The notes beneath the pieces were generated by a model that was given only the letters and a program-made list of their open reading frames with translations, had not been told where the DNA came from and did no database searches. Below are positions 16,980-24,863 of a stretch of DNA of 64,000 nt, one piece after another. A program made the translations under genes and the position numbers. The stretch covers positions 1 to 64,000 of the forward strand of contig JAPPJZ010000078.1 of the NCBI GenBank assembly GCA_028874365.1, in the 5' to 3' direction. The first letter of the stretch is position 1. Every line of letters begins with the position of its first letter. This DNA comes from Chloroflexota bacterium. Its GTDB lineage: Bacteria > Chloroflexota > Dehalococcoidia > Bin125.

Positions 16980-17020
16980 CTGATCCCCTCTCCCTGAGGG
17001 AGCGGGTTAGGGTGAGGGCC
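16980..17020 (+). repeat. Dispersed hairpin repeat, family A, copy 2
   Basis: Same orientation and organisation as 7337-7377: CTGATCCCCTCTCCC, loop, GGGAGCGGG, then GGGTGAGGGCC. It begins 27 bases after the amidohydrolase stop and faces an inverted copy 45 bases downstream. Confidence 0.75.
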
Positions 17021-17064
17021 GCCGTCCGGGCAACGCGCGCACGCCGCCAGGCAGGGGACCCCGG

Positions 17065-17103
17065 GGACCCTCACCCCGGCCCTCTCCCAGAGGGAGAGGG
17101 AGA
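17065..17103 (-). repeat. Dispersed hairpin repeat, family A, copy 3 (inverted)
   Basis: On the minus strand this reads CTCCCTCTCCCTCTGGGAGA then GGGCC and GGGGTGAGGGTCC, matching copies 1 and 2. With copy 2 it forms an inverted pair of about 124 bases that could fold into a long composite hairpin. Confidence 0.75.
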
Positions 17104-17190
17104 ATGGGTTCGTCGCTGGTTTCCAGTGTGAAAGGAAACGCCCGGCGTCGGCAGGGGCTGCGCTGCAGGGTCCCGCCTACGCGTCAAGTG

Positions 17191-17212
17191 CGGCCCCGCC
17201 TTCGCGGGGCCG
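17191..17212. repeat. GC-rich hairpin
   Basis: A perfect 9-bp inverted repeat (CGGCCCCGC / GCGGGGCCG) with a CTTC loop. It sits about 55 bases upstream of the promoter. It has no T-tract, so it is more likely part of a repeat element than a terminator. Confidence 0.6.
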
Positions 17213-17252
17213 ACTCTGCGTGGCGGCTGGTGGATGTTCCAGAGAGCCGGTT

Positions 17253-17266
17253 GAACACGTATGTTC
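17253..17266. promoter_or_regulatory. Palindromic operator-like site abutting a promoter
   Basis: GAACACGTATGTTC has perfect 5-bp outer arms (GAACA/TGTTC) around CGTA. Gram-positive LexA boxes have GAAC and GTTC arms with a 4-base spacer; here the spacer between those arms is 6. It abuts the -35 box of the following promoter, the usual place for a repressor. The regulator is unknown. Confidence 0.45.
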
Positions 17267-17295
17267 TTGACTGGGATATAGCACATGTGTACTCT
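17267..17295 (+). promoter_or_regulatory. Sigma70-type promoter of the radical SAM gene
   Basis: TTGACT (17267-17272) and TACTCT (17290-17295) are separated by exactly 17 bases. The -10 box ends 6 bases before the ATG at 17302, so transcription should start at or next to the initiation codon. No Shine-Dalgarno is present, consistent with a leaderless transcript. Confidence 0.65.
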
Positions 17296-17301
17296 GTTGG
17301 C

Positions 17302-18141
17302 ATGTTGCAGCTATCCCTCTTCGACCCGAATCCCACGCCTGCCCGACCTCGGACGCAGGGCACAGCCGATGTGATCTACGCCGATGCGTCGGCCGTTCTT
17401 GCTCGGCCGACGGGGCGGCTTGCCGACCTGGATTTTGTGATTAACCCGTACCAGGGCTGCACGTTTGCCTGCACGTACTGTTACGCGGCCTTCTTTGTGG
17501 CGGAGGAGGAGCAGCGTGAGCGCTGGGGGCAGTGGGTTCGGGTGAAGACGAATGCGATCGCCAAGTTGCGCAACTCTCGGCAGAACCTGCACGGCCGGAC
17601 CGTGCTGATGAGCAGTGCGACCGACCCGTATCAGCCGATCGAAGCGAAACTGGAACTGACTCGGTCATTGCTGCCGATCCTCGCTCAGCGTCGAGCGCAC
17701 CTGGCCGTGCTCACGCGCAGCCCGCTGGTGACGCGCGACATCGACCTGTTCGAGAGCTTCGAGCACTTCAATGCCACGATGAGCATCACGACGGACTCGG
17801 ATGAGGTGCGGAAACGGTTCGAACCGCAATGCGCGAGCATCGATCGCCGTTTCGAGGCGCTGCAGCAACTCGCGGATGCCGGGTTCCGGACGCGGATCAA
17901 CGTCTCGCCGCTGCTTCCACTGCACGATGCTCGGTCGTTTGCCGAGCGGATCCTTGAGACCGGGGTGGCGCGCGTGCATATCAACACGTTTCACGAGACA
18001 TCGGGCCCGTTTGCCTCAGGTACGCGTCAGCCGGCGCTGGCGATCGCGAGGGAGATGGGTTGGACGGAGGAGCGGCGCGAGCGGGTGTTGGCGGAACTGC
18101 GCGGCTATCTGAACGAAGGAGGCCGGAGGCTGGCTGCTTGA
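17302..18141 (+). CDS. SPL-like radical SAM protein (Rv2578c-type) with N-terminal clamp-binding-like motif
   Basis: A 279-residue radical SAM protein. The 4Fe-4S ligands are Cys53-x3-Cys57-x2-Cys60 in GCTFACTYCYA, after the family-typical VINPYQGC; DPYQPIE and TRSPLVTRDID further on are also characteristic of the spore-photoproduct-lyase-like Rv2578c group. Residues 3-7 are QLSLF, a textbook match to the bacterial beta-clamp-binding pentapeptide, and they lie in an extended, proline-rich N-terminus (NPTPARPRT) suited to docking. The palindrome and promoter upstream suggest regulated, leaderless expression. The family's reaction is not established; DNA repair is a reasonable inference. The C-terminus (LNEGGRRLAA) looks complete. 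Confidence 0.82.
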   Translation: MLQLSLFDPNPTPARPRTQGTADVIYADASAVLARPTGRLADLDFVINPYQGCTFACTYCYAAFFVAEEEQRERWGQWVRVKTNAIAKLRNSRQNLHGRTVLMSSATDPYQPIEAKLELTRSLLPILAQRRAHLAVLTRSPLVTRDIDLFESFEHFNATMSITTDSDEVRKRFEPQCASIDRRFEALQQLADAGFRTRINVSPLLPLHDARSFAERILETGVARVHINTFHETSGPFASGTRQPALAIAREMGWTEERRERVLAELRGYLNEGGRRLAA

Positions 18142-18151
18142 CAATCGGGCG

Positions 18152-19288
18152 CTAGAGGCTCCCGTAGACCGCATCGATCATTGGCTTCCAGCGCGGATCT
18201 GCACCGAGGCCGGCCGACATCTGGTTCATTACGTAGCCGAAGCCGATCTGGGCGTCGGGGTCGGCGAAGCCGAGTGAACCGCCTGCGCCCGAGTGTCCGA
18301 AGGTCCTCGGATTCGGGCCCCACTCGTAGCGGCCGCCCGCGGTGCTGAGGATGAAGCCCAGGGAGCGCCTGACGAGGAATCCGAGGACCATGTCCTCCCG
18401 GGCGGCGTGCTCGGTGGAAGCGCAGGCTTCGATCGCTTCGCTCGATAGCAACTCACCACCACCTTGCGCGAGCGCCGAATAGATCGCGGCCAGCGAGCGC
18501 CCGTTGCCGTGGCCGTTGGCGGCCGGCAGTTCCGCCGCTCGCCACTCTCGGGAGTTGACCGTGCCTGCGAGTCGGGGCGCGGCCAGGCCGAGCGCGCGGG
18601 TCGCCAGGTTGTCCTGGCTGCTGACGCCAATCGGGGCTGCGCCGGGAGCGGGGAGGAGATCAGCGGTGCGCGGATCCTCGGTTTCGGGCAGGCCGATGAA
18701 GAAGTCGACGTTGAGCGGTCGGGCGATCTCGTCGCGGACGAACTCGCCGCAGGTGCGGCCGTCGATGCGGCGGATGATCTCGCCGACCAGCCAGCCGTAG
18801 GTGATCGCGTGGTAGCCCATGGCTTGGCCCGGAGTCCACATTGGCGCCTGGCGTTCGAGCGCGCCGATCATGTGGTTCCAGTCGAGCACGGCGCCGTCGG
18901 GCAGTTCCTCGTCCACGCCGGCGAGGCCTGCCTCATGGGTGAGCAGGTGACGGACCTTGATTTCGGTCTTGCCGGACTGGCCGAACTCGGGCCAATAGTC
19001 GATGACGGGGCGCTCGACATCGAGCTGGCCTCGGTCGACGAGCATCGCTGCGGCGGCGGCCGCGATGCCCTTGGTCGAGGAGTAGACGTTGGCGATCGTG
19101 TCTCGCCGCCACGGACGCGAGCGTTCGGCGTCGGCGTGACCGCCCCAGAGATCGACGACGGTTTCGCCAGCGACGATCACGCAGAGCGACGCGCCGACCT
19201 CGTCGTGATCGGTCCAGTTGGCCTCAAACGCGTCGCGAACCGCGCCGAAGCGCGGTTCGCAGGTGCCTTGCAGCTCGACGCTGGTCAT
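18152..19288 (-). CDS. Serine hydrolase of the class C beta-lactamase/EstB family
   Basis: A 378-residue protein with the penicillin-binding fold. The nucleophile motif SxxK is Ser70-Ser-Thr-Lys73. The second motif appears as YHAITYG in place of YxN, and the third as FGHSGAGG, with HSG replacing KTG. This combination is typical of EstB-like esterases rather than true beta-lactamases. No signal peptide is visible, which supports an intracellular esterase role. It is convergent with the radical SAM gene (10-base gap) and lies 4 bases after the luciferase-like gene on the same strand, so those two are probably an operon. Confidence 0.85.
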   Translation of the reverse strand: MTSVELQGTCEPRFGAVRDAFEANWTDHDEVGASLCVIVAGETVVDLWGGHADAERSRPWRRDTIANVYSSTKGIAAAAAAMLVDRGQLDVERPVIDYWPEFGQSGKTEIKVRHLLTHEAGLAGVDEELPDGAVLDWNHMIGALERQAPMWTPGQAMGYHAITYGWLVGEIIRRIDGRTCGEFVRDEIARPLNVDFFIGLPETEDPRTADLLPAPGAAPIGVSSQDNLATRALGLAAPRLAGTVNSREWRAAELPAANGHGNGRSLAAIYSALAQGGGELLSSEAIEACASTEHAAREDMVLGFLVRRSLGFILSTAGGRYEWGPNPRTFGHSGAGGSLGFADPDAQIGFGYVMNQMSAGLGADPRWKPMIDAVYGSL

Positions 19289-19292
19289 TGAG

Positions 19293-20465
19293 CTAGTCGG
19301 CCGGGACCGGCTCGCCGGCGGTGCGGCCCGAAAGCTCCTCGGGCATCGTGCCTTCCAGGTCGTGGATGGCGGGCAGCACGTCGGAGGCGAAGAGGCGCAT
19401 GCTGCGCTCAGCGGTCTCGGCGGGCATGCCGCCCGAGATGCGGAAGTTCATGATCAGCTCTTCCGCAGCGGTGACCTGCTGGATGTGCTTGAGCTTCTCG
19501 ATGACCTGCTCGGGCGTGCCCCAGGCCTGCGGCATCGCAGCAAACTGGGCGCGCTGCTCGGGGGTGGTCTTTTCGTTCGTCTTGCCGAACTCGGCGTAGT
19601 ACTTGTAGCCCTTGGTCTGAGCGAAGCGGGCGGACTCGGAGAAGTGGTAGTGGCGCTCGACGCTCTCCTGGAACTTGCCGGTGTGCTCGAGCATGACCGA
19701 CCAGGCTTCCTCTTCGGTGTCGAAGCAGGCGACGTTGGCGACCACGGTGGGCTGCTTCGGCTCCCAGCCTTGCGAGACGCGAATCTCGTTGAAGCGCTTG
19801 ACGTCGGCCTGGTACTCGTCCCACTTCTTCGAGTTGGTGAAGAGCATGCCGAGGCCGGCATTCGCGGCGATCTCGAGCGTTTCCGGGGAGATCCAGGCGA
19901 CGCGCATCGAATCGAGAAGCGCCTGCGGGTTGCGCGGGCGGGGACGGATGGTGGTCTCGGGAATGGTGTAGAAATCGCCCTCGTGAGAGAAGAATTCCTG
20001 GGTGAGGCCCTTGCGCACGACCTCGAGCGATTCCATGAAGCGGTCGCGAGACTCGCCCATCGGGGAGCGGAAGGCGTCGAACTCACGCTTGGCCGCGCCA
20101 CGGCCGAGGCCGAGGGTGAGTTTGCGGCCCTGGAGCATGTTGTCGAGCACGGTGATCTGCTCGGTGATCGCGACCGGGTCGTACCAGGGCAGGACGATGA
20201 CCATCGTGCCGAAGTCGATTCGCTCGGTTTTGCCGGCGAAGTAGGTCAGGTTCTGCATCGCGCCCGAGGTCATGATGTAGGGCGAGAAGTGGTGGTCGAT
20301 ACACCAGTAGGAGTCGAAGCCCAGTGGTTCAACGAGTCCGCCGAGGTGGATTTCTTCCTCGTAGACCTGCTGGTCGCTGACCTGCGGCTTGTCCGAGACG
20401 GCTTGAGCCTCGAATCGGTCCCAGTCGTTGTAGTTCTGGTAATTGAAGTGAACGCCGACCTTCAT
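19293..20465 (-). CDS. Luciferase-like (LLM class) flavin-dependent oxidoreductase
   Basis: A 390-residue TIM-barrel flavoprotein of the bacterial-luciferase-like monooxygenase family. Characteristic segments are the N-terminal strand MKVGVHFNYQN, the WCIDHHF segment with paired His, GTMVIVLPWYDPVAITEQI, the phosphate-loop-like GLGRGAAKREFDAF and the late AWGTPEQVIEKL. It probably uses reduced flavin and oxygen to oxygenate or desulfurise an organic substrate. This family is strongly expanded in SAR202-like Chloroflexota, which supports the lineage guess. The beta-lactamase-fold esterase follows closely, suggesting a joint catabolic role. Confidence 0.88.
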   Translation of the reverse strand: MKVGVHFNYQNYNDWDRFEAQAVSDKPQVSDQQVYEEEIHLGGLVEPLGFDSYWCIDHHFSPYIMTSGAMQNLTYFAGKTERIDFGTMVIVLPWYDPVAITEQITVLDNMLQGRKLTLGLGRGAAKREFDAFRSPMGESRDRFMESLEVVRKGLTQEFFSHEGDFYTIPETTIRPRPRNPQALLDSMRVAWISPETLEIAANAGLGMLFTNSKKWDEYQADVKRFNEIRVSQGWEPKQPTVVANVACFDTEEEAWSVMLEHTGKFQESVERHYHFSESARFAQTKGYKYYAEFGKTNEKTTPEQRAQFAAMPQAWGTPEQVIEKLKHIQQVTAAEELIMNFRISGGMPAETAERSMRLFASDVLPAIHDLEGTMPEELSGRTAGEPVPAD

Positions 20466-20509
20466 GTAAATCGCCTCTCGTGGTGGTGTAACCCGCGCAG
20501 GATACGCGA

Positions 20510-20550
20510 AACGGGCCGACAGCGCTGTTGATTGCGCGGTCGGACCCGTT
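20510..20550 (-). terminator. Probable terminator after trxA
   Basis: A long interrupted hairpin: AACGGG/CCCGTT, CCGAC/GTCGG and GCGC/GCGC arms around a TGTTGATT loop, with two small bulges. It lies 38 bases downstream of the trxA stop on the minus strand and is followed there by TTTCGCG. The T-run is short but the stem is strong. Confidence 0.65.
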
Positions 20551-20587
20551 CGGGTGAGTGCTTGAGTGGATCGGGGCTAGTCGCGGA

Positions 20588-20914
20588 TCAGGCGAGGACT
20601 TCGTCGAGTCTCTTGGCGAGGTCGCTCTTGGGGCGGAAGCCGACGATCTGGCCGGCGACTTCGCCGTCCTTGAAGACCAGCAGGGTGGGGATGCTGCGGA
20701 TCCCATACTCGGTGGCGACGCCCGGGTTCTCGTCGGTGTTCAGCTTGTAGAACGCGACGCGGCCGTCGTATTCGTCAGAGAGTTCGTCGACGATCGGCGC
20801 GACCATGCGGCAGGGACCGCACCAAGGCGCCCAGAAGTCCACGAGCACGGGCAGGTCGTTGTCCTTGACGTCTGCCTGGAAGCTGCCGTCCGTCACTTCC
20901 TGGGGCTTTGCCAT
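20588..20914 (-). CDS. trxA: Thioredoxin
   Basis: A 108-residue cytosolic thioredoxin of standard length. The redox pair is Cys32/Cys35 in FWAPWCGPC, and the cis-proline loop reads RSIPTLLVF. It reduces protein disulfides using electrons from thioredoxin reductase, which is not in this window. GGAGGAC upstream of the ATG is a strong ribosome binding site. It follows plsX with an 81-base gap on the same strand and is closed by a hairpin terminator. Confidence 0.97.
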   Translation of the reverse strand: MAKPQEVTDGSFQADVKDNDLPVLVDFWAPWCGPCRMVAPIVDELSDEYDGRVAFYKLNTDENPGVATEYGIRSIPTLLVFKDGEVAGQIVGFRPKSDLAKRLDEVLA

Positions 20915-20995
20915 CTCTGTCCTCCAAGCGATGTATCAATGTGTCCGGCTGGAACCAGTCAAATGTATCGCATCGCGTCGCGCTCAGGTCCAGCT

Positions 20996-22099
20996 TCAGC
21001 GCCTCTCGTAGCGCCAAGTGTCACTCACCTGACCGTCGCTGCGTTCGGGCGGCGACTGATCGAAATCGTCATCCACCGGAGCGGTCCCGGCGACCGCGTC
21101 GCGAATGGCATCGACGACCCCCGATTCGACCACGCTGCGGGCCGACTTGATCCCGCTCGCCACCGCTTCGGCGTTGGCGCGGCCGTGGCCAACCAGCACC
21201 GCTCCATCGATCCCGAACAATGGCGCGGAACCGACCTTGGCGTAGTCCCAATGCGCTCGCAGTCCCTGGAATGCGCCGCGCATGAGCCAGGCGCCGGCCA
21301 TGTGCAGCATGCTCGACTGGATGCTGCGTTTGAGTTCGCCAAAGAGTTGCTCCGCCACGCCCTCGGTCAGCTTCACGGCGACGTTCCCGGTGAAGCCATC
21401 GGAGACGATCACGTCGGCCGCGCCGGCCACCATCTGGTTCGCCTCGATGTTGCCGACGAAGTTTGGTTCCTGGCGCTCAAGGAGGCGGTAGGTCTCCTGG
21501 TGCAGGCTGGTGCCCTTGAGCTCTTCTTCGCCGACGTTCAAGAGGCCCACGCTTGGATTGCGATGGCGTAGGACACGCTCGACATAGGCGCGGCCCATGG
21601 TCGCGAACTGGCAGAGGTACTGGGGCCGGGCTTCGACGTTGGCGCCAACGTCGAGCAGCAGCGATGTCGTCCCGCGACCGTTTCGGAAGAGGGCGCCCAG
21701 CGCCGGCCGCGCGACGCCCGGCACCCTGCCGAGCGAGAAGAGCGAACCGGCCATCACGGCTCCGGTATTGCCGAACGACAGAAAGGCGTCGGCCTCGCCG
21801 TCGGCGAGCAGGCCGAGTCCCACCATGATCGACGAGTCGCGCATTCGCCGGACCGCGGTCGGCGGCGCGTCCATGGCGATCGCTTCGGACGCCTCGTGAA
21901 TCCTGAGATTGCGTTGGGCGGCGGGCAGCAGGCTGCGAATCTCCCGGCTGCGTCCAACCAGGATGATGTCGACGTCGCGCTCTCGAGCGGCGCTCAGCGC
22001 GCCGCGCACGATGGTGGCGGGCGCATTGTCTCCACCCATCGCATCGAGGGCGACAGTGATCGGTCGCGGGCTGGTTCCTCGCTGCGCCGATCGCTGCAT
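20996..22099 (-). CDS. plsX: Phosphate acyltransferase PlsX
   Basis: A 367-residue enzyme that makes acyl-phosphate from acyl-ACP for phosphatidic acid synthesis. It opens with ITVALDAMGGDNAP, followed by SFGNTGAVMAGSLFSLGRVPGV and the late IVSDGFTGNVAVKLTEG and APLFGIDGAVLVGHG, all strong PlsX landmarks. The ATG at 22099 was chosen over a TTG at 22159 because it has GGAG 8 bases upstream and avoids overlap with the lipoprotein gene. The C-terminal 30 residues are polar and probably disordered. PlsY, its partner, is not in the window. Confidence 0.93.
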   Translation of the reverse strand: MQRSAQRGTSPRPITVALDAMGGDNAPATIVRGALSAARERDVDIILVGRSREIRSLLPAAQRNLRIHEASEAIAMDAPPTAVRRMRDSSIMVGLGLLADGEADAFLSFGNTGAVMAGSLFSLGRVPGVARPALGALFRNGRGTTSLLLDVGANVEARPQYLCQFATMGRAYVERVLRHRNPSVGLLNVGEEELKGTSLHQETYRLLERQEPNFVGNIEANQMVAGAADVIVSDGFTGNVAVKLTEGVAEQLFGELKRSIQSSMLHMAGAWLMRGAFQGLRAHWDYAKVGSAPLFGIDGAVLVGHGRANAEAVASGIKSARSVVESGVVDAIRDAVAGTAPVDDDFDQSPPERSDGQVSDTWRYERR

Positions 22100-22112
22100 C
22101 AACGTCGCTCCG

Positions 22113-23375
22113 CTATTCCGCGTCCTCGGCACCGTCAGTCGTGCAACGGAAGCTCTCAATCAACGGTAATGCTACGGATTCCGGATCGTCCGGGTCGAGG
22201 ACGTGGAGCACGAACTCGCGACCACTGTCCCTGCAGTACCAGGCGAATGACCGGATCTTCATTGTGCCTTCGCCGAACTGTGTTTCGGTCTCGCCGGTCC
22301 GTGCCGGCGTGCCATCCACGTCGGCGGCATCGCGGAAGCCGGAGACGTTTTCGATGCCGAGCGCGTCTCGCAACGACTGCGAAATGGCCGTGTCGCCGTC
22401 GTAGAAGGCTTCGCCCAACAGTTGCCAAGTGAGTACGGCCTTGAGCGCGTTCGTCGTCTGCAGGACGAAGATTCCCGCTTCGTCGCTGGGCGGGGCGTTC
22501 GTCGGTTGACCGAATTCCTGAGCGAAGTCGGCGGTGTCGTACGCGATCGTGAAGTCGAATCGCTCGTAGCGTCCGGGACGGCCTTCGATCTCGAGCGGCA
22601 GGATGAACGACTCCATTGCTCGTTCGAGCGCGAAGAGCACGCCGTCATAGTCCTCCATGACCGAGCCGGCGCGCAGCACGATGGCCAGTTCGTCCACGCG
22701 AATCAGCATCGCGTGCCAGCGCACGTGGAACCCACCGGTCGCACGACGGTCTTCTTCCCATCCGAAGCGCTCGGCCGGTTCACCGGTGATCGTGGAAGTC
22801 TCTTCGAACTCGGTGAATTCCACGTTGTCGCCGAGCGCGAGGGCTGACCTGAGGAATTCTGCGGACTCGGATCCGTCGTCCTCATAGACCTCAATGCTGA
22901 TCAGCGCGCGTCCCGTCTCGGAGCGGAACATCACGCGGTCGATGCCGGTCGAGCTGGCATCGCAGAACGGCGAACAGATCAACTCGAGCGAGTAGCCATA
23001 GGTCGGGCTGGCGTAGCGTCGCACGACGTCTTCGGAGGTCTCGAGCGGGGCTGCGTCCTGTTCAGCCTGAGCTTGATCGTCGGCCTGGTCGGACTGGTCC
23101 TCGGCTTGCTCGTCCTGGCCAGACTGCTGGTCGGACCGGCTCTCGGATGTTGCCTCCTGCTGGTCGTCCTGAACCTGCTCTTCGCGCTGGGAACGCTGCC
23201 TCTGCTCTTGGTCTTCCTCCTGCGAGTCGGCGGCCGCCTGCTGTTGTTGATCGGTGCCTGACGGGCGGAAGTATTCGTTGGACTGGACGTGCTCGTTTGG
23301 ATTTGATCCGCAGGCCACGACGAGGCTCGCGAACAGCAGGACGGCGAAGCCGAAGACGACCTTGCAGACGTTCAT
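22113..23375 (-). CDS. Lipoprotein with Gln/Glu/Asp-rich linker
   Basis: A 420-residue predicted lipoprotein. The signal sequence ends in a lipobox (LVVAC) with the acylated Cys near residue 22. Residues about 40-110 form an extremely polar low-complexity linker of Gln, Glu, Asp, Ser and Arg. The rest (from about YASPTYGYSLEL) looks like two similar beta-rich modules resembling PsbP/Mog1-like folds, with recurring FDFTIAYD/YGYSLEL strands. Its ATG overlaps the stop of the upstream methyltransferase gene, and plsX follows 13 bases later. Function unknown; it is probably anchored outside the membrane on a flexible stalk. Confidence 0.7.
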   Translation of the reverse strand: MNVCKVVFGFAVLLFASLVVACGSNPNEHVQSNEYFRPSGTDQQQQAAADSQEEDQEQRQRSQREEQVQDDQQEATSESRSDQQSGQDEQAEDQSDQADDQAQAEQDAAPLETSEDVVRRYASPTYGYSLELICSPFCDASSTGIDRVMFRSETGRALISIEVYEDDGSESAEFLRSALALGDNVEFTEFEETSTITGEPAERFGWEEDRRATGGFHVRWHAMLIRVDELAIVLRAGSVMEDYDGVLFALERAMESFILPLEIEGRPGRYERFDFTIAYDTADFAQEFGQPTNAPPSDEAGIFVLQTTNALKAVLTWQLLGEAFYDGDTAISQSLRDALGIENVSGFRDAADVDGTPARTGETETQFGEGTMKIRSFAWYCRDSGREFVLHVLDPDDPESVALPLIESFRCTTDGAEDAE

Positions 23376-24196
23376 CCGGCCGCCTCCGCCAGGACGATCA
23401 GGCGATCGCCATCGCCGACCTCGTCGAGCTGCCACGATCCGAACCACTGGGTCGGTGTCAGACCTGACTCAAACAGCAGTCCAGCCATCTCACCGGCCGT
23501 CAGGTTGATGCGCAAGGGGAACCGCGCGAGCGAGCGGCGCAGCAGTCCGGACTCGTTCACCGCGTCGTACTGGTAGGTGATCCAGGCGATCGCGAGCGCG
23601 CGGTCCAGTGGGCTGCCGCTGGCGCGATCAAGCGCCAGCTCCTGGGCGGCGCTCTTGGTGACCAGCTCGCCGGTCGGTGCCTCGCGTAGCCACTCCAACT
23701 GCATGGGGGAGGGGGTCGGATCCAGATCGTCGGGACGGGGGGCGGTCCAGTCGATCAGCAGGCGGCCGTTGTCGGCGAGGTGTCTTCGCGCGGATTGGAG
23801 GGCGGCCAACTGATCCGAGCGTCGAAGGAGATGCTGGAAGGTCGATAGACCGAAGCACACAAGGTCGAACGCGCCACCGATCGAGAGGCAACGCATATCG
23901 GCGCGGACCACGTGGACGCCCGCCTCACGCATGCGTGCTTGTCCGGCTGCCAGCATCCCGTCCGATGAATCGATCGCGGTCACCCGGCAGCCGGCCTCCG
24001 CCAGCGGGACGGCGATTCGACCGCTGCCTGCGCCCAGTTCGAGGACCCGTTCTGCCGGAGCAGCGAGTTCGAGCAACATCTCCACGTCGTCGGTCAGCGG
24101 ACCGAAATCAAGGTCGTACCACGGGGCAATAGCGCGCAGCGCACGCTCCTGGTCCGCGTCCGTCCAGTTCAGGGGATCGTCCAAAGCGGACTCCAC
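23372..24196 (-). CDS. Class I SAM-dependent methyltransferase
   Basis: A 274-residue protein with the Rossmann-like methyltransferase core. Motif I is VLELGAGSGRIAVPLAE (about 51-67), the acidic end of strand 2 is VTAIDSSDGML, motif III is VHVVRADMRCL and motif IV is FDLVCFGLSTFQHL. No substrate-specific domain is evident. It resembles UbiE/Methyltransf_25-type enzymes acting on small molecules. The stop overlaps the start of the lipoprotein gene (ATGA). Confidence 0.88.
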   Translation of the reverse strand: MESALDDPLNWTDADQERALRAIAPWYDLDFGPLTDDVEMLLELAAPAERVLELGAGSGRIAVPLAEAGCRVTAIDSSDGMLAAGQARMREAGVHVVRADMRCLSIGGAFDLVCFGLSTFQHLLRRSDQLAALQSARRHLADNGRLLIDWTAPRPDDLDPTPSPMQLEWLREAPTGELVTKSAAQELALDRASGSPLDRALAIAWITYQYDAVNESGLLRRSLARFPLRINLTAGEMAGLLFESGLTPTQWFGSWQLDEVGDGDRLIVLAEAAG

Positions 24197-24313
24197 TCGG
24201 CCTCAGCACCGCTTCGGCTCAGACTACCAGCGAATCGAGGATGCACGGGGATGCAGGGAGGCGTAGGGCGTTGAAGGGCGACCCATGACACAGGTCACTT
24301 GTACGCTAGACCC

Positions 24314-24844
24314 ATGACCGACACGCCGACCGCGGGAGACCTGGTGGCGCAGTACATCCGCGCCGTACCGGACTTCCCGGAGCCGGGAATTCTGTTTCGC
24401 GATATCACGCCGTTGCTCGCCGAACCTAGCGCGTTTGCGCAGGCGTTGGACTGGGTGACCGAGCATTGCCGAGATGCCGACGCGATCGTCGGGATCGAGT
24501 CGCGTGGGTTCATCATCGGCGCGCCAATCGCACAGCGTCTGAACCTGCCGTTCGTCCCAATCCGCAAGGCGGGCAAGCTGCCGGCCGACACGATCTCGCG
24601 CTCCTATGACCTTGAGTACGGGTCCGCGACGATCGAGATGCATTCGGACGCGATCGTCGCCGGCTCGCGTATCGCCCTGGTCGACGATCTGCTCGCGACC
24701 GGCGGCACCGCCGAGGCAGCGATTCAGCTCATCGCTCATGCGGAGGCAGAAATCGCCAAGGTTGCCTTCCTGATCGAACTCGAAGCGCTAAACGGGCGCG
24801 ACCGGCTGGAGCCGCACTCCGTCGAGTCGATGCTCGTTTACTGA
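24314..24844 (+). CDS. apt: Adenine phosphoribosyltransferase
   Basis: A 176-residue type I phosphoribosyltransferase that converts adenine and PRPP to AMP. The PRPP-binding motif is ALVDDLLATGGTAEAA (121-136). The APRT-specific segments IRAVPDFPEPGILFRDITPLL (around 15-35) and VGIESRGFIIGAPIA are intact. It is the first gene of a run ending in metK and recovers the adenine made by the MTA phosphorylase next door. TACGCT ends 6 bases before the ATG with no Shine-Dalgarno, so the message may be leaderless. Confidence 0.96.
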   Translation: MTDTPTAGDLVAQYIRAVPDFPEPGILFRDITPLLAEPSAFAQALDWVTEHCRDADAIVGIESRGFIIGAPIAQRLNLPFVPIRKAGKLPADTISRSYDLEYGSATIEMHSDAIVAGSRIALVDDLLATGGTAEAAIQLIAHAEAEIAKVAFLIELEALNGRDRLEPHSVESMLVY

Positions 24845-24863
24845 GCTCAGCGAGGCTTGCGAC

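Larger units (their letters stand above)
16953..17301. other. Intergenic region with hairpin repeats and a promoter
   Basis: This 349-base gap contains two facing copies of repeat family A (16980-17020 and 17065-17103), a GC-rich hairpin (17191-17212), a palindrome (17253-17266) and a sigma70-type promoter (17267-17295) for the radical SAM gene. An in-frame extension of that gene back to 17104 has no coding character and is rejected. Confidence 0.7.

Noticed and set aside
18152-19288. True beta-lactamase (antibiotic resistance)
   Set aside because: The YxN and KTG motifs are replaced by YHA and HSG and there is no export signal, which fits an EstB-like esterase.
24197-24313. SAM or SAH riboswitch before the SAM-recycling operon
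   Set aside because: The gap is only 117 bases, shows no conserved riboswitch core, and the -10-like box 6 bases before the ATG leaves no leader.
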